64,000 bases of DNA from Candidatus Izimoplasma sp. HR2. Its GTDB lineage: Bacteria > Bacillota_I > Bacilli_A > Izemoplasmatales > Izemoplasmataceae. The stretch is from contig JRFF01000022.1 in NCBI GenBank assembly GCA_000753575.1, forward strand, positions 1-64,000, written 5' to 3'. The notes below the pieces were generated by a model. It ran no database searches and was not told where the DNA came from. It worked only from the letters and a program-made list of their open reading frames with translations. Of this stretch, positions 8,368-16,802 are shown piece by piece (positions within the stretch are counted from its first letter, which is position 1; each line of letters opens with the position of its first letter). A program made the translations under genes and the position numbers.

Positions 8368-9633
8368 ATGAATAAAGAACTGCATCAGGTTGTTAATAAG
8401 TTTAAAGAAGATATTTCATCATTATTAGAACAAGAAGTAATAGATGTAATTATTTATGGTTCAGCTGTAAGAGGAGGATTCAATCCTTTTGATAGTGATA
8501 TTGATTTTATTGTTTTTGTAGATAGAAAACTTAGTAGTAAAGATATATCTAAATTACTTAAATATCACCTTATGTTAAGAGGTAAATTAACACTAGATAA
8601 ACTTCTAGAAGGGCGATATATGGCTATCGAAGATGGTAATGTGATAAACGGATATTATGTAGGGACAAACTCAAAAGGGTGGAAAGAAATTACTAGTTTA
8701 GGATTCGGACATATAGAATCAGCAATGATTCTTGATTCATACACGTCTTTAAATAATCACAATATTATAAATGAAATAATCACATATAATTGGGACAGTG
8801 TTATAAAAGAAATCTATATACAAATTAATGGATTCTTAAATAATAGAATGTTAGGAGTAAATGATAATTATACTAAGTACGCTATTGTTACAGCTGCTAG
8901 ATCTTATTATACATTTACTAAAAAGCTATTTATTTCAAAACAAGGAGCACTTAACTGGATGAAAGAAATACAATCTATGAATGGACTAGATAATCCAAGA
9001 GAATATATTTTAAGAATAAAGTATAAGATGCTTCCAATACATCATTGTTTATCTAAACGTGATATTGTTGATATGTTTAATTTTATGAGTGCAAATTTAG
9101 ATTTTGTTATTAAGAATGACTTATATGTAAAGTTAAGAAGAAAAGAACTTAATTCACAATTTTTGAAAGATAAAGAATTACTTTTATATATTAAAGACAA
9201 TGATGAAATTATATGCGCTTTATCAATGAAACATAAAGATGACAAAGAGATTACTTTAAGTATGTTAGCCACAAATAAAAAAGACCAGAAATATGGTCTT
9301 GCTAAGAGGATTTTAATTGAAGCAGAAAGGCTGTGTGTTAATAAAGGATATAAACGTATTTCTTTAGGTGCTAGAGCTTCATCAGCTAACTTTTATGTGA
9401 AGATGAACTATAAACCTATGTTGATGGTTCAAGTATTTGGGAAGATTAATATAGATGATATTCTTCGTGTTAATAAAGAACAAAAAAATTATGAAGTTAT
9501 TAATATAATTGATAATATACATAATAAATCAGTATTCTTAGAAATTGAAACAGTTGATGAGATGGATATTAAGATTTTTCAAGATAACCTGAAACATCCT
9601 GATGTACAATATGTATTTACAAAAGAACTATAA
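8368..9633 (+). CDS. Nucleotidyltransferase-GNAT acetyltransferase fusion
   Basis: Residues 1-100 form a pol-beta-type nucleotidyltransferase: GSAVRGG at 31-37, then the metal-binding DSDID (D44 and D46). Residues 120-250 look like the helical DUF4111-type C-terminal domain of ANT(3'')/ANT(9) adenylyltransferases (YAIVTAARSYYTFTKK). A GNAT domain follows at about 270-360, with QKYGLAKRILIEAE as the acetyl-CoA loop and ASSANFYVKMNYKPM. The 421-aa two-enzyme fusion could both adenylylate and acetylate a common substrate, although neither substrate is known. SD GAAGGTG is 6 nt before the ATG, 25 nt after the APH-like gene. Aminoglycoside-type activity is plausible but unproven. Confidence 0.78.
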   Translation: MNKELHQVVNKFKEDISSLLEQEVIDVIIYGSAVRGGFNPFDSDIDFIVFVDRKLSSKDISKLLKYHLMLRGKLTLDKLLEGRYMAIEDGNVINGYYVGTNSKGWKEITSLGFGHIESAMILDSYTSLNNHNIINEIITYNWDSVIKEIYIQINGFLNNRMLGVNDNYTKYAIVTAARSYYTFTKKLFISKQGALNWMKEIQSMNGLDNPREYILRIKYKMLPIHHCLSKRDIVDMFNFMSANLDFVIKNDLYVKLRRKELNSQFLKDKELLLYIKDNDEIICALSMKHKDDKEITLSMLATNKKDQKYGLAKRILIEAERLCVNKGYKRISLGARASSANFYVKMNYKPMLMVQVFGKINIDDILRVNKEQKNYEVINIIDNIHNKSVFLEIETVDEMDIKIFQDNLKHPDVQYVFTKEL

Positions 9634-9649
9634 TAAGGGAGATACAAAT

Positions 9650-10297
9650 ATGGATAATGTAAAAAAGACAATTGAGTATGTACTAGATTTATTTGATAAG
9701 AGTGAATTTCTTAAGGATAAACACTTAGCTAAACAATATAGATTAGACCACACTTTTAGAGTAGCTAGTATTGGAAAAGAAATAGCTATAAAAGAAAATC
9801 TTAATGTAGAAGCAACAGTTATAGGATGTTTACTACATGATATTAGTTATATCTATAAAATGGTAACTAAAGAAGATAGAAAAGGTCATGGTAGAAAGTC
9901 TGCTGAAATATCTAGAGAGTTTGTAATGGGTTTAGATATGGATGAACATTTAAAACATGAACTGTTATTTGGTGTAGCAATTCATGTTGATGACAAATCT
10001 GATTTTGAAGGGGATAGAACAATACTCGCAGAAACTATTGGTGAATCAGATAATATTGATAGATTTGATAAGTATAGATTATATGAAGCACTTGCTGATT
10101 CAAATTTAGATCAAATGTCACTAGATGAACAACTAGAATATACAACAAAAAAAGTTAATGGGATTACAAAATTAAAAGATTATGTTTTTAAATCTAAAAC
10201 ATCTAATAAATTATGGAATGATAAATTAGATTATCAAATTCATTATTATGAAGAGTTACTAAATCAATTTAGGAGAAGTGATTATAGAGATCTGTAA
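9650..10297 (+). CDS. HD-domain phosphohydrolase
   Basis: A 215-aa HD-superfamily protein: RLDHTFRV gives the first metal His, LLHDISY the HD pair, GVAIHVDDK a further His, and SDNIDRFD the distal Asp. This layout fits metal-dependent phosphohydrolases acting on nucleotides or related phosphate esters. The track start at 9602 lies inside the upstream gene and lacks an SD; the ATG at 9650 follows GGGAGA by 7 nt. It sits in the middle of the enzyme run, 16 nt after the nucleotidyltransferase fusion. One idea is that it reverses or cleans up nucleotide by-products of its neighbours. That is inference only. Confidence 0.8.
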   Translation: MDNVKKTIEYVLDLFDKSEFLKDKHLAKQYRLDHTFRVASIGKEIAIKENLNVEATVIGCLLHDISYIYKMVTKEDRKGHGRKSAEISREFVMGLDMDEHLKHELLFGVAIHVDDKSDFEGDRTILAETIGESDNIDRFDKYRLYEALADSNLDQMSLDEQLEYTTKKVNGITKLKDYVFKSKTSNKLWNDKLDYQIHYYEELLNQFRRSDYRDL

Positions 10298-10316
10298 TCA
10301 TTAGGGGGATACTGTT

Positions 10317-10841
10317 ATGAATAAGGCACCTGCAATAGTAATTAATAAAGATTTACTTATTAGAAAACCTATTAAGTCTGACATCGATGATAGATTATCA
10401 TATGGTAGACCTAAAGAGTTTAGAAAAATGGTTGGGGGTAGTATGAAAGATATCCCTGGGTATACATATCAAGATGCTGTTGATTTTTATGAAAGAGCTT
10501 TATCAAATGAGTTTAATTGGATAATTGAATATAAGAGTAAATTAATTGGGATATGTAGATTAACTTTAAATCCTGAAAGAGATAAAGCAAGATATTCTAT
10601 AGGAATATATGATGAATCGCTATATTCAAAAGGAATAGGGACCAAAGTAACGAATTCAGTTGTAGAATACGCTTTTAATAGTCTTCACATTCAGTTTATA
10701 CAATTGATGGTTCTAGAATTTAATAAACGTGCAATTAGAGCTTATGAAAAAGTAGGTTTTACTACAAAAAAAGTATTGCATAATAATGCTCAAATTGATG
10801 GTGTTGATTATAACGATATCATAATGGAAATAAATAGGTGA
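10317..10841 (+). CDS. GNAT N-acetyltransferase
   Basis: A 174-aa RimJ/RimL-type GNAT: LLIRKPIKSDIDDR opening, FNWIIEYKSKLIGICRL central strands, YSIGIYDESLYSKGIGTKV with the acetyl-CoA-binding SKGIGT loop, and VLEFNKRAIRAYEKVGF closing motif. The C-terminus DYNDIIMEINR is typical for RimL-like proteins. SD TAGGGGG precedes the ATG, 19 nt after the HD gene, and only 4 nt separate it from the phosphoesterase, so translation is probably coupled. It is the second stand-alone GNAT in the cluster, with no close similarity by eye to the one at 6112. The substrate is unknown. Confidence 0.85.
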   Translation: MNKAPAIVINKDLLIRKPIKSDIDDRLSYGRPKEFRKMVGGSMKDIPGYTYQDAVDFYERALSNEFNWIIEYKSKLIGICRLTLNPERDKARYSIGIYDESLYSKGIGTKVTNSVVEYAFNSLHIQFIQLMVLEFNKRAIRAYEKVGFTTKKVLHNNAQIDGVDYNDIIMEINR

Positions 10842-10845
10842 AGCT

Positions 10846-11556
10846 ATGAAATTAGGAATAATCACAGATATACACAATAATATAACCGCTTTGAGAAAGA
10901 TTTTAGATGAGTTTGAAAAACAAGGATGTACAGGTATTATATGTGCTGGAGATATAATTGGAATTGGTCCATACCCAGAAGAAACTATAAGAAAAATATC
11001 AAGGTTATCAAATTTGTTAGCTTGTGTTAAAGGGAACCATGAAGAATATCTTACTAATGGAATGGAATTATATACTAATATGGATAATCATGAAAAGAGA
11101 TATCATATTTGGGAACATTCTAAGTTGTCTGAATTTTCAAAAGAATATATAAACCATATGCCCAAAGAAAAATATTTGAGTATAGGAAAAAAAATAATTT
11201 ATGTTACACATTACGCAAATGAAGATAATAAAAGAAGAGGTGTTGTACGTAATCCTTCAGTTAAAGATTTAAATAATCTATTTAAAGAAATTGATGCAGA
11301 CATAATTATATATGGTCACGATCATGCACCAATAAATCTAGAAGGTAATAAGTTATATATAAATCCAGGCTCTTTAGGATGCCCTGGGAAAGAAATGGAT
11401 ATTGCTAGAGCTGGGATTCTAACAATAAACGAAGAAGTTACTTATAAACAATTGAATATTAAGTATGAAGTAGAATTAGTAATTAACAAAATTAATGAAT
11501 ACAATTACCCTGCTAAAGAAGAGATTAAAAAGTTCTTTTTTGGAATAGATAAGTAA
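10846..11556 (+). CDS. Calcineurin-like metallophosphoesterase, YfcE/MJ0936-type
   Basis: All dimetal phosphoesterase motifs are present: D8-x-H10 (TDIHNN), GD at 35-36 (CAGDIIG), GNHE at 63-66, a later His in VTHYANE, and GHDHAP (about 156). NPGSLGCP near the end is typical of the small YfcE/MJ0936 phosphodiesterases. The length of 236 aa is normal. SD AGGTG overlaps the end of the preceding gene. It may act on cyclic or other phosphodiesters, or remove a modification installed by the phosphotransferase or nucleotidyltransferase neighbours. The fold is certain; the substrate is not. Confidence 0.88.
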   Translation: MKLGIITDIHNNITALRKILDEFEKQGCTGIICAGDIIGIGPYPEETIRKISRLSNLLACVKGNHEEYLTNGMELYTNMDNHEKRYHIWEHSKLSEFSKEYINHMPKEKYLSIGKKIIYVTHYANEDNKRRGVVRNPSVKDLNNLFKEIDADIIIYGHDHAPINLEGNKLYINPGSLGCPGKEMDIARAGILTINEEVTYKQLNIKYEVELVINKINEYNYPAKEEIKKFFFGIDK

Positions 11557-11584
11557 ATATTTGTATAGTAAAGGGGCTATTAAT

Positions 11585-13828
11585 ATGATGTTATGGACAA
11601 AAGAGAAGATAAGTAAATTAACAAAAAAAGAAATCAAACAATGGTTTGATGTTTATAACTATGGTCTTCTTGAAGATAGAGGTCATAATATCAATGAACT
11701 AAATGATATTGAAATAAAGAATATCTCTAAATTAATTGAAACTGATTATACAAACTATTTATTGAATTTAGTTAATGATAGTAATTTTGTATTTTATAGT
11801 ATTTACTACTTAGAAGATATGATAGTTTCTATTTGTAGAGTAATATTAATAAATGATAAATATTATATAGAAGGCTTAGAAACACATAGAGATTATAGAA
11901 GAAATGGTTATGGTAAAAAGGTTTTAGATTTTACTATTTCTGAATTAAGTAAAAGAGGTATTAATAAACTATATTCAAGTATAAGAAAATATAATACCGC
12001 ATCAATAAGAACTCATGAGAGTATAGGATTTAAAGTAATTAATGAAACTAAAGATAATAATATCTTCGCTTTTGACGTGCTAAGGTATAGTAAGATTAAA
12101 CTGTTTAATGAGTGGGCACCTGAATATAATGATAGTGTTAAAAAATCTGATGAGTCTGATACATATCCATTCTCCGGATATTCATTAATCAAAAGAGAAA
12201 TATTTGATTTAGTAATAGAATCTGATGAAACAAGAGTATTAGAGATGGGAATAGGAACTGGAGAAATTACTTATCCTATATACAAATTAGGCTATGATAT
12301 CACTGGTGTAGATCTATCTTATAAGATGATTCAAAAATCTAAAGGATTAATGCCAAATGCCACATTGATACAAACTGATTTTATTTCAGCAATAAATGAA
12401 TTGAAAGATGAAAAGTTTGATGTAATTATATTCAACTATTCAATACATCATTTAGAATATATTAATCAAATAAATTTATTAGAATCATTACATAAAAATC
12501 TAAATCCAAAAGGTATTATTATAATTGGTGATGTAATGACTAAAACAAATAAAGAAATGAAAGAATTAAGTAATCAGTATAAGTCTTCTTGGGATGATGA
12601 AGAGTATTATCCAACATATGAAGAGTACAATAACCAAGACCTTAATAAAATGTATTCTATTGAGTATAAACAGATTTCACATTGTTCAGGGATTCTAAAA
12701 TTTAGTAAGAAGAAAATTATAATTAGAAAAGCAAATATTAACGATGCGAAAGGTAGAGGCTATGTTCATTATCAATCTTGGAATGAGACATATACAGGCT
12801 TAATTAATCAAGAGTATTTGGATTCTAGATCACTAGATAAATGTGTAAAATCAGCAACAGAATATCCTGAGAATGCTTACGTTGCACTTGTGGATGGTAA
12901 AATCGTTGGATTCTCATGTTATATTGAATCAAGAGATGATGATCTAAAAGATACTGGAGAAATTATGGCTATCTATATTTTAAAAGATTATTATGGTTAT
13001 GGAATCGGTAAAAAACTTATGGATGTATGTTATAAGGAATTAGTTGAATATAAACAGATTTCTTTATGGGTTTTGAAAACTAATTTACATGCAATTAAGT
13101 TTTATGAGTATCTTGGATTTGAATTAGAGGGTAAGGAAAAAGAAATAGTTATTAATGAAAAAACCAAATTAAATGAAGCTCGTTTGATTTTACTAGATAA
13201 TCCAGTTAAAAATGAGTGTATTTCTAATCCATGTAGATATAGTGCACTACCTTTATATAAAGATATTAGAGCAAATAATAATAATATAAAAGAGATACAT
13301 AATGATGAATTTGATAATTCACTACTAAATCAATATAGTTCACATGAACGCTTTTTTAGAATATCTCACAATTTAAAAGATATAGATGAAGCGATAGTAT
13401 CAGGATTTACTTTTAGGATTTGTGATATAAACAAAGATATTGATGTAGTACGACAAATAATAAATCAATCTTACGATGATATAAAAATATATAATGAACA
13501 AATATTATTGATGACAAAAGATAGAGTATATTATCCTGATTTGTGGGTATTCATTATTGATAAAAAAACAAATCAAGAAGTTGCTTTAGGGATATGTAAT
13601 TATGATAAATTTGTTGGTGAAATAGAACTTGATTGGATTCAGGTATTACCTCAATATAGAGGTAAAGGATTAGCTAAAATGTTAGTATTGAACTTACTTA
13701 AAAAATCGCCTAGTAGTGCCAAATTCGCTACTGTATCAGGTGACATAGATAATTCTAGTTCACCTGAATATTTATATAGGAAATGCGGATTTAAAGGAAA
13801 AGATGTATGGCATATTTTAAAAAAATAG
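11585..13828 (+). CDS. Four-domain GNAT-methyltransferase-GNAT-GNAT protein
   Basis: A 747-aa multidomain enzyme. Residues about 40-165 are GNAT-1 (YRRNGYGKK at about 103). About 175-385 is a class I SAM methyltransferase (VLEMGIGTGEI at about 218, then GVDLS and IIFNYSIHHLE). About 390-555 is GNAT-2 (YYGYGIGKKL at about 469, then KTNLHAIKFYEYLGFE). About 560-747 is GNAT-3 (ENPCRYSALPL-type head and YRGKGLAKM at about 690). Each of the three GNATs keeps its acetyl-CoA loop, so none looks decayed. The track begins at a TTG without an SD; the ATG at 11585 lies 8 nt after GGGG, with another ATG at 11588. It is the last gene of the cluster, 28 nt after the phosphoesterase. The combination suggests sequential tailoring of one substrate; that is inference. 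Confidence 0.82.
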   Translation: MMLWTKEKISKLTKKEIKQWFDVYNYGLLEDRGHNINELNDIEIKNISKLIETDYTNYLLNLVNDSNFVFYSIYYLEDMIVSICRVILINDKYYIEGLETHRDYRRNGYGKKVLDFTISELSKRGINKLYSSIRKYNTASIRTHESIGFKVINETKDNNIFAFDVLRYSKIKLFNEWAPEYNDSVKKSDESDTYPFSGYSLIKREIFDLVIESDETRVLEMGIGTGEITYPIYKLGYDITGVDLSYKMIQKSKGLMPNATLIQTDFISAINELKDEKFDVIIFNYSIHHLEYINQINLLESLHKNLNPKGIIIIGDVMTKTNKEMKELSNQYKSSWDDEEYYPTYEEYNNQDLNKMYSIEYKQISHCSGILKFSKKKIIIRKANINDAKGRGYVHYQSWNETYTGLINQEYLDSRSLDKCVKSATEYPENAYVALVDGKIVGFSCYIESRDDDLKDTGEIMAIYILKDYYGYGIGKKLMDVCYKELVEYKQISLWVLKTNLHAIKFYEYLGFELEGKEKEIVINEKTKLNEARLILLDNPVKNECISNPCRYSALPLYKDIRANNNNIKEIHNDEFDNSLLNQYSSHERFFRISHNLKDIDEAIVSGFTFRICDINKDIDVVRQIINQSYDDIKIYNEQILLMTKDRVYYPDLWVFIIDKKTNQEVALGICNYDKFVGEIELDWIQVLPQYRGKGLAKMLVLNLLKKSPSSAKFATVSGDIDNSSSPEYLYRKCGFKGKDVWHILKK

Positions 13829-13849
13829 AAGATATAATTATAGAATTCT

Positions 13850-13877
13850 TTGTATCTTTTTTCTTAGGTGGTATAAT
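13850..13877 (+). promoter_or_regulatory. Promoter of slipin gene
   Basis: TTGTAT at 13850 and TATAAT at 13872 are separated by 16 nt. This marks a new transcription unit after the enzyme cluster, 24 nt before the slipin start codon. Confidence 0.65.
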
Positions 13878-13901
13878 TAAGTATAAAGGAGATGAGTAAT
13901 A

Positions 13902-14675
13902 ATGTGGGACATAATAATTACGATTGTAGTGATATTATTCTTAATATTCTTATGTGGAATAAGAATAGATAAAGAGTACGAAAGAAGTGTAGTTTTTAGA
14001 CTTGGTAGATTTAAGCATATTAAAGGACCAGGTATTTATTGGATTATACCGTTAATAGACTTAAAGAAAAAAGCAGATCTTAGAGTAAGAACATTAGATA
14101 TAGCTAGTCAAGAAACAGTAACTAAAGATTCAGTAACAATTAGAATTGATGCTGTACTATATTACCAAGTAGAATTTCCAGAAAAAGCAATTATCAAAGT
14201 TAGAAAGTATCAACATGCTATTGGACAAAAAGCATTAACTACCTTAAGAAATGTTATTGGACAACATAATCTTGATGAGGTTTTAAATAATCGTACATCA
14301 ATTAATGAAGCTATAAGTGTTATAGTTGATCATGTTAGTGATGAATGGGGATTAAAAGTAACATCTATAGATATTAAAGATGTAGAGATACCTAAAGATA
14401 TGCAAAGAGCTATGGCTAAAGAAGCAGAAGCTGTAAGAGAGAAAAGAGCTAGAATTATTAAAGCTGAAGCTGAACAACAAGCAGCAAGTAAACTTACAGA
14501 AGCAGCTGCAATGATTTCTAAAAACCCTATGGCTTTAGAACTAAGAAGAATGCAAATGGTTACTGAAGTAGGAGCTGAACAAAATACTACTACTTTAATT
14601 ATGATGCCTTCTGAATTTACAAATATGGCTCAAGCAGTATCGGATAGTTTAAACAAAAATAAAGAAAAAAAGTAA
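13902..14675 (+). CDS. Slipin / stomatin-like SPFH membrane protein
   Basis: One N-terminal membrane segment (about 3-20) is followed by an SPFH (prohibitin-homology) domain: YERSVVFRLGRF, KGPGIYWIIPLID, then DSVTIRIDAVLYYQV. A charged helical stretch (KEAEAVREKRARIIKAEAEQQAA) probably oligomerises. At 257 aa it matches bacterial slipins. These proteins form large membrane-associated assemblies and often pair with NfeD-type proteins, but no nfeD is adjacent here. It has its own promoter and terminator, so it is a monocistronic gene. SD AAAGGAGATG. Its role is membrane organisation or quality control by family knowledge only. Confidence 0.92.
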   Translation: MWDIIITIVVILFLIFLCGIRIDKEYERSVVFRLGRFKHIKGPGIYWIIPLIDLKKKADLRVRTLDIASQETVTKDSVTIRIDAVLYYQVEFPEKAIIKVRKYQHAIGQKALTTLRNVIGQHNLDEVLNNRTSINEAISVIVDHVSDEWGLKVTSIDIKDVEIPKDMQRAMAKEAEAVREKRARIIKAEAEQQAASKLTEAAAMISKNPMALELRRMQMVTEVGAEQNTTTLIMMPSEFTNMAQAVSDSLNKNKEKK

Positions 14676-14698
14676 TACTTAATAAAGTTTAGACAAAC

Positions 14699-14736
14699 AA
14701 AAACAGCAAATCTAATAGATTTTGCTGTTTTTTTAT
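14699..14736 (+). terminator. Intrinsic terminator of slipin gene
   Basis: Arms AAACAGCAAATCT (14701-14713) and AGATTTTGCTGTTT (14717-14730) pair with one bulged T and run into T7. Confidence 0.85.
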
Positions 14737-14865
14737 AACACTTTTTATACGTTGTAGGATATTGATTACAAGATTATTATTCAAAGAAAAGGATGGAACA
14801 AAAGGGTGTTAAAAAATATAGGATGTGACTAATTATATACCTATTTATAATGTTTAATTAATATA

Positions 14866-14893
14866 TTGAAATACAAAAAAATAGGAGTACAAT
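14866..14893 (+). promoter_or_regulatory. Promoter of NADH oxidase-like gene
   Basis: TTGAAA at 14866 and TACAAT at 14888 are separated by 16 nt, about 45 nt before the start codon. The 130 nt between the preceding terminator and this promoter contain nothing else I can identify. Confidence 0.55.
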
Positions 14894-14938
14894 ATAGTTG
14901 TATTTTAAAACTATAAAAATTATATATAGGAGAAAAAA

Positions 14939-16297
14939 ATGAAAAAAGATAGTATGGATGTAATAGTAATCGGTGGTAGTGCAGCTGGTGTAGTCGCAGC
15001 AATGACAGCTAAATCGCATTATCCTAAAAAAAATGTAATGGTAATTAGAAAAGAAGACAAAGTTATGATTCCTTGTGGAATCCCGTATATTTTTGGTACT
15101 TTAGGTTCTTCAGATAGTAATGTAATGCCGGATGGTGGACTTATAAACTTAGGTATAAACATTAAAGTAGATACAGTTTTAAAAATAGATGTAGAAGGAC
15201 ATACAGTAGAAACAGAAGATGGATCAATTATTTCTTATGAAAAATTAATTGTTGCTACTGGTTCTAAACCTTTTGTTCCAAGTTTTATTAAAGGAACAGA
15301 ATTAGATAACGTATTTATCGTTCCGAAAAATCAAAATTATTTAGATGCTTTCCAATCAAAAATAAAGGATCTTAATAAAGTGGCGGTAATCGGAGCTGGA
15401 TTTATTGGTGTTGAATTATCAGATGAGTTAAATAAAAATGATAAAGAAGTACTATTAATTGAAGCTCAAAAAAATATATTATGTGCATCTTTTGATCAAG
15501 AAACTTCACTAATTGCTGAAGACCTTTTAGCTAAAAGAGGAGTAGAAATGTTATTAAATACAAAGGTAAAAGAAATCCAAGGAAATGGGAAAGTGGAATC
15601 GTTACTTCTTGATAGTGGGGAAGTAATTAAGGTTGATGCTGTTGTATTATCAATTGGATATGTTCCAAATGTTAAGTTAGCAAAAGAATCAGGAATTAGT
15701 GTTAATAAACAAGGATCAATTAAAGTAGATTCTTTTATGAGAACTCATCAGCAAGATATTTTCGCAGCTGGAGACTGTGCTCAAAAAAGAGATTTTGTTA
15801 CTGGTAAAATCACTTCAATTATGTTAGCTTCTACAGCATGTGCTGAAGCACGTGTAGCTGGAATGAATTTATATAATTTATCAACAATAAAAACTTTTAA
15901 TGGTACTATTGGTATATACTCAACTAATATTGGAGATACTTCATTTGGTGTAGCCGGAATGACGGTAAAAAGAGCTGAATCAGAAGGATTCCAAATAATT
16001 TCTGCCACATTCAAAGGAATGGATAGACATCCTGGGAAATTAAATAATGGGCATTATCAAATTTGCAAGTTAGTTGTTAATAAAAATAGTGGATTAATAT
16101 TAGGTGGAGAAGTAGTAGGAGGAACAAGTATTGGAGAATTGACAAATGTTCTAGGCTTTATTATTCAAAACAAGATGACAATTTCAGATTTACTATGTTC
16201 TCAAATTGGTACACAACCAATGTTGACAGCATCGCCTGCTGGGTACCCATTAATAAAAGCAGCTGAAATAGCTGGTCGTAAATTAGTTAAAGGATAG
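14939..16297 (+). CDS. NADH oxidase / CoA-disulfide reductase-like flavoprotein
   Basis: A pyridine nucleotide-disulfide oxidoreductase of 452 aa. FAD-binding VIGGSAAGVVAA (9-20), single active-site C46 in IPCGIPY, NAD(P)H-binding VAVIGAGFIGVELS (about 148) and the second FAD motif DIFAAGDCA (about 276) are all present. A C-terminal dimerisation domain (from about 330) is intact. A lone Cys in CGIPY is the mark of water-forming NADH oxidases, NADH peroxidases and CoA-disulfide reductases rather than CxxxxC disulfide reductases. It may regenerate NAD or detoxify oxygen or disulfides. Which reaction applies cannot be settled from sequence. It is monocistronic, with SD AGGAG and its own promoter. 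No intrinsic terminator directly follows. Confidence 0.88.
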   Translation: MKKDSMDVIVIGGSAAGVVAAMTAKSHYPKKNVMVIRKEDKVMIPCGIPYIFGTLGSSDSNVMPDGGLINLGINIKVDTVLKIDVEGHTVETEDGSIISYEKLIVATGSKPFVPSFIKGTELDNVFIVPKNQNYLDAFQSKIKDLNKVAVIGAGFIGVELSDELNKNDKEVLLIEAQKNILCASFDQETSLIAEDLLAKRGVEMLLNTKVKEIQGNGKVESLLLDSGEVIKVDAVVLSIGYVPNVKLAKESGISVNKQGSIKVDSFMRTHQQDIFAAGDCAQKRDFVTGKITSIMLASTACAEARVAGMNLYNLSTIKTFNGTIGIYSTNIGDTSFGVAGMTVKRAESEGFQIISATFKGMDRHPGKLNNGHYQICKLVVNKNSGLILGGEVVGGTSIGELTNVLGFIIQNKMTISDLLCSQIGTQPMLTASPAGYPLIKAAEIAGRKLVKG

Positions 16298-16319
16298 TGC
16301 TACGCATCCTCTTTATAAA

Positions 16320-16347
16320 CTGACATATATGTATAGGTAATTATATT
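16320..16347 (+). promoter_or_regulatory. Promoter of candidate structured RNA
   Basis: CTGACA at 16320 and TATATT at 16342 are separated by 16 nt, predicting a start near 16354, just before the structured segment. Confidence 0.5.
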
Positions 16348-16353
16348 AAAAAC

Positions 16354-16515
16354 TAAGAGTGACTAAATAAATAAAGGGTAGGACAACTTTATTTGCTTGA
16401 TGATCTTGCGAGTATCATCTCACGCAATCCAAGAAGCACCCACTTTAAATTTTACCTAAATTAAGTTGTGGGAATAGTCCGCATTAGGGTTCGTATTTTT
16501 AATTACATACCCAGT
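16354..16515 (+). ncRNA. Candidate structured RNA (6S-like?)
   Basis: This non-coding stretch is richer in GC islands than its surroundings and has nested complementarity. GGGTA (16376) pairs with TACCC (16508), GGAC (16381) with GTCC (16477), ACAACTT (16383) with AAGTTGT (16463), and an apical TTGCG (16406) with CGCAA (16423). CCCAC (16439) can pair alternatively with GTGGG (16468), which competes with the longer stem. The elongated hairpin shape and the AAGAAGCACCCAC string remind me of 6S RNA, but I cannot run a covariance model. A riboswitch-like leader or an orphan RNA is also possible. It is preceded by a plausible promoter and lies in a 505-nt gap without ORFs. Confidence 0.45.
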
Positions 16516-16728
16516 ACAAAGAGGCAATTGCTTTAGATTTTGTTGATATATATAATATATATGATATATTAAAGATGTAAGATGTTAAATATTTAAATGG
16601 CAAGTATATAGAAATATATATACGCAAAGTTGCATAACTAAGGATTACTCTATGTTGGATGGACTACAATATTGACAAAATATTATTTATTACAATAAAA
16701 CTATTTTTGTATACCAATAACTATAGAG
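16516..16728. other. AT-rich non-coding stretch upstream of HtrA-like gene
   Basis: No ORF is supported. Runs such as ATATATATAATATATATGATATAT (about 16543-16567) are simple AT repeats. A possible promoter, TTGACA (16672) with TAAAAC 18 nt later, points at the terminator starting at 16729, so a very short leader transcript or attenuator ahead of the protease gene is conceivable. Confidence 0.35.
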
Positions 16729-16757
16729 AAAAGTCCTTTAACGAGGACTTTTTTATT
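16729..16757 (+). terminator. Intrinsic terminator
   Basis: Stem AAAAGTCCT/AGGACTTTT (16729-16737 and 16744-16752), loop TTAACG, then a T run. It ends whatever is transcribed from the preceding non-coding region, 46 nt before the next gene. Confidence 0.85.
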
Positions 16758-16802
16758 TTACTAGAGTTACAAAATTTATTTTACACATGAAGAGGTGCTA
16801 CT

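Noticed and set aside
9602-9649. N-terminal extension of the HD protein
   Set aside because: It lies within the upstream gene in another frame; GGGAGA serves ATG 9650.
16354-16757. tmRNA or RNase P RNA in the gene-free gap
   Set aside because: It lacks the GGTTCGA acceptor end and tag ORF of tmRNA and the GAGGAAAGTCC core of RNase P RNA.
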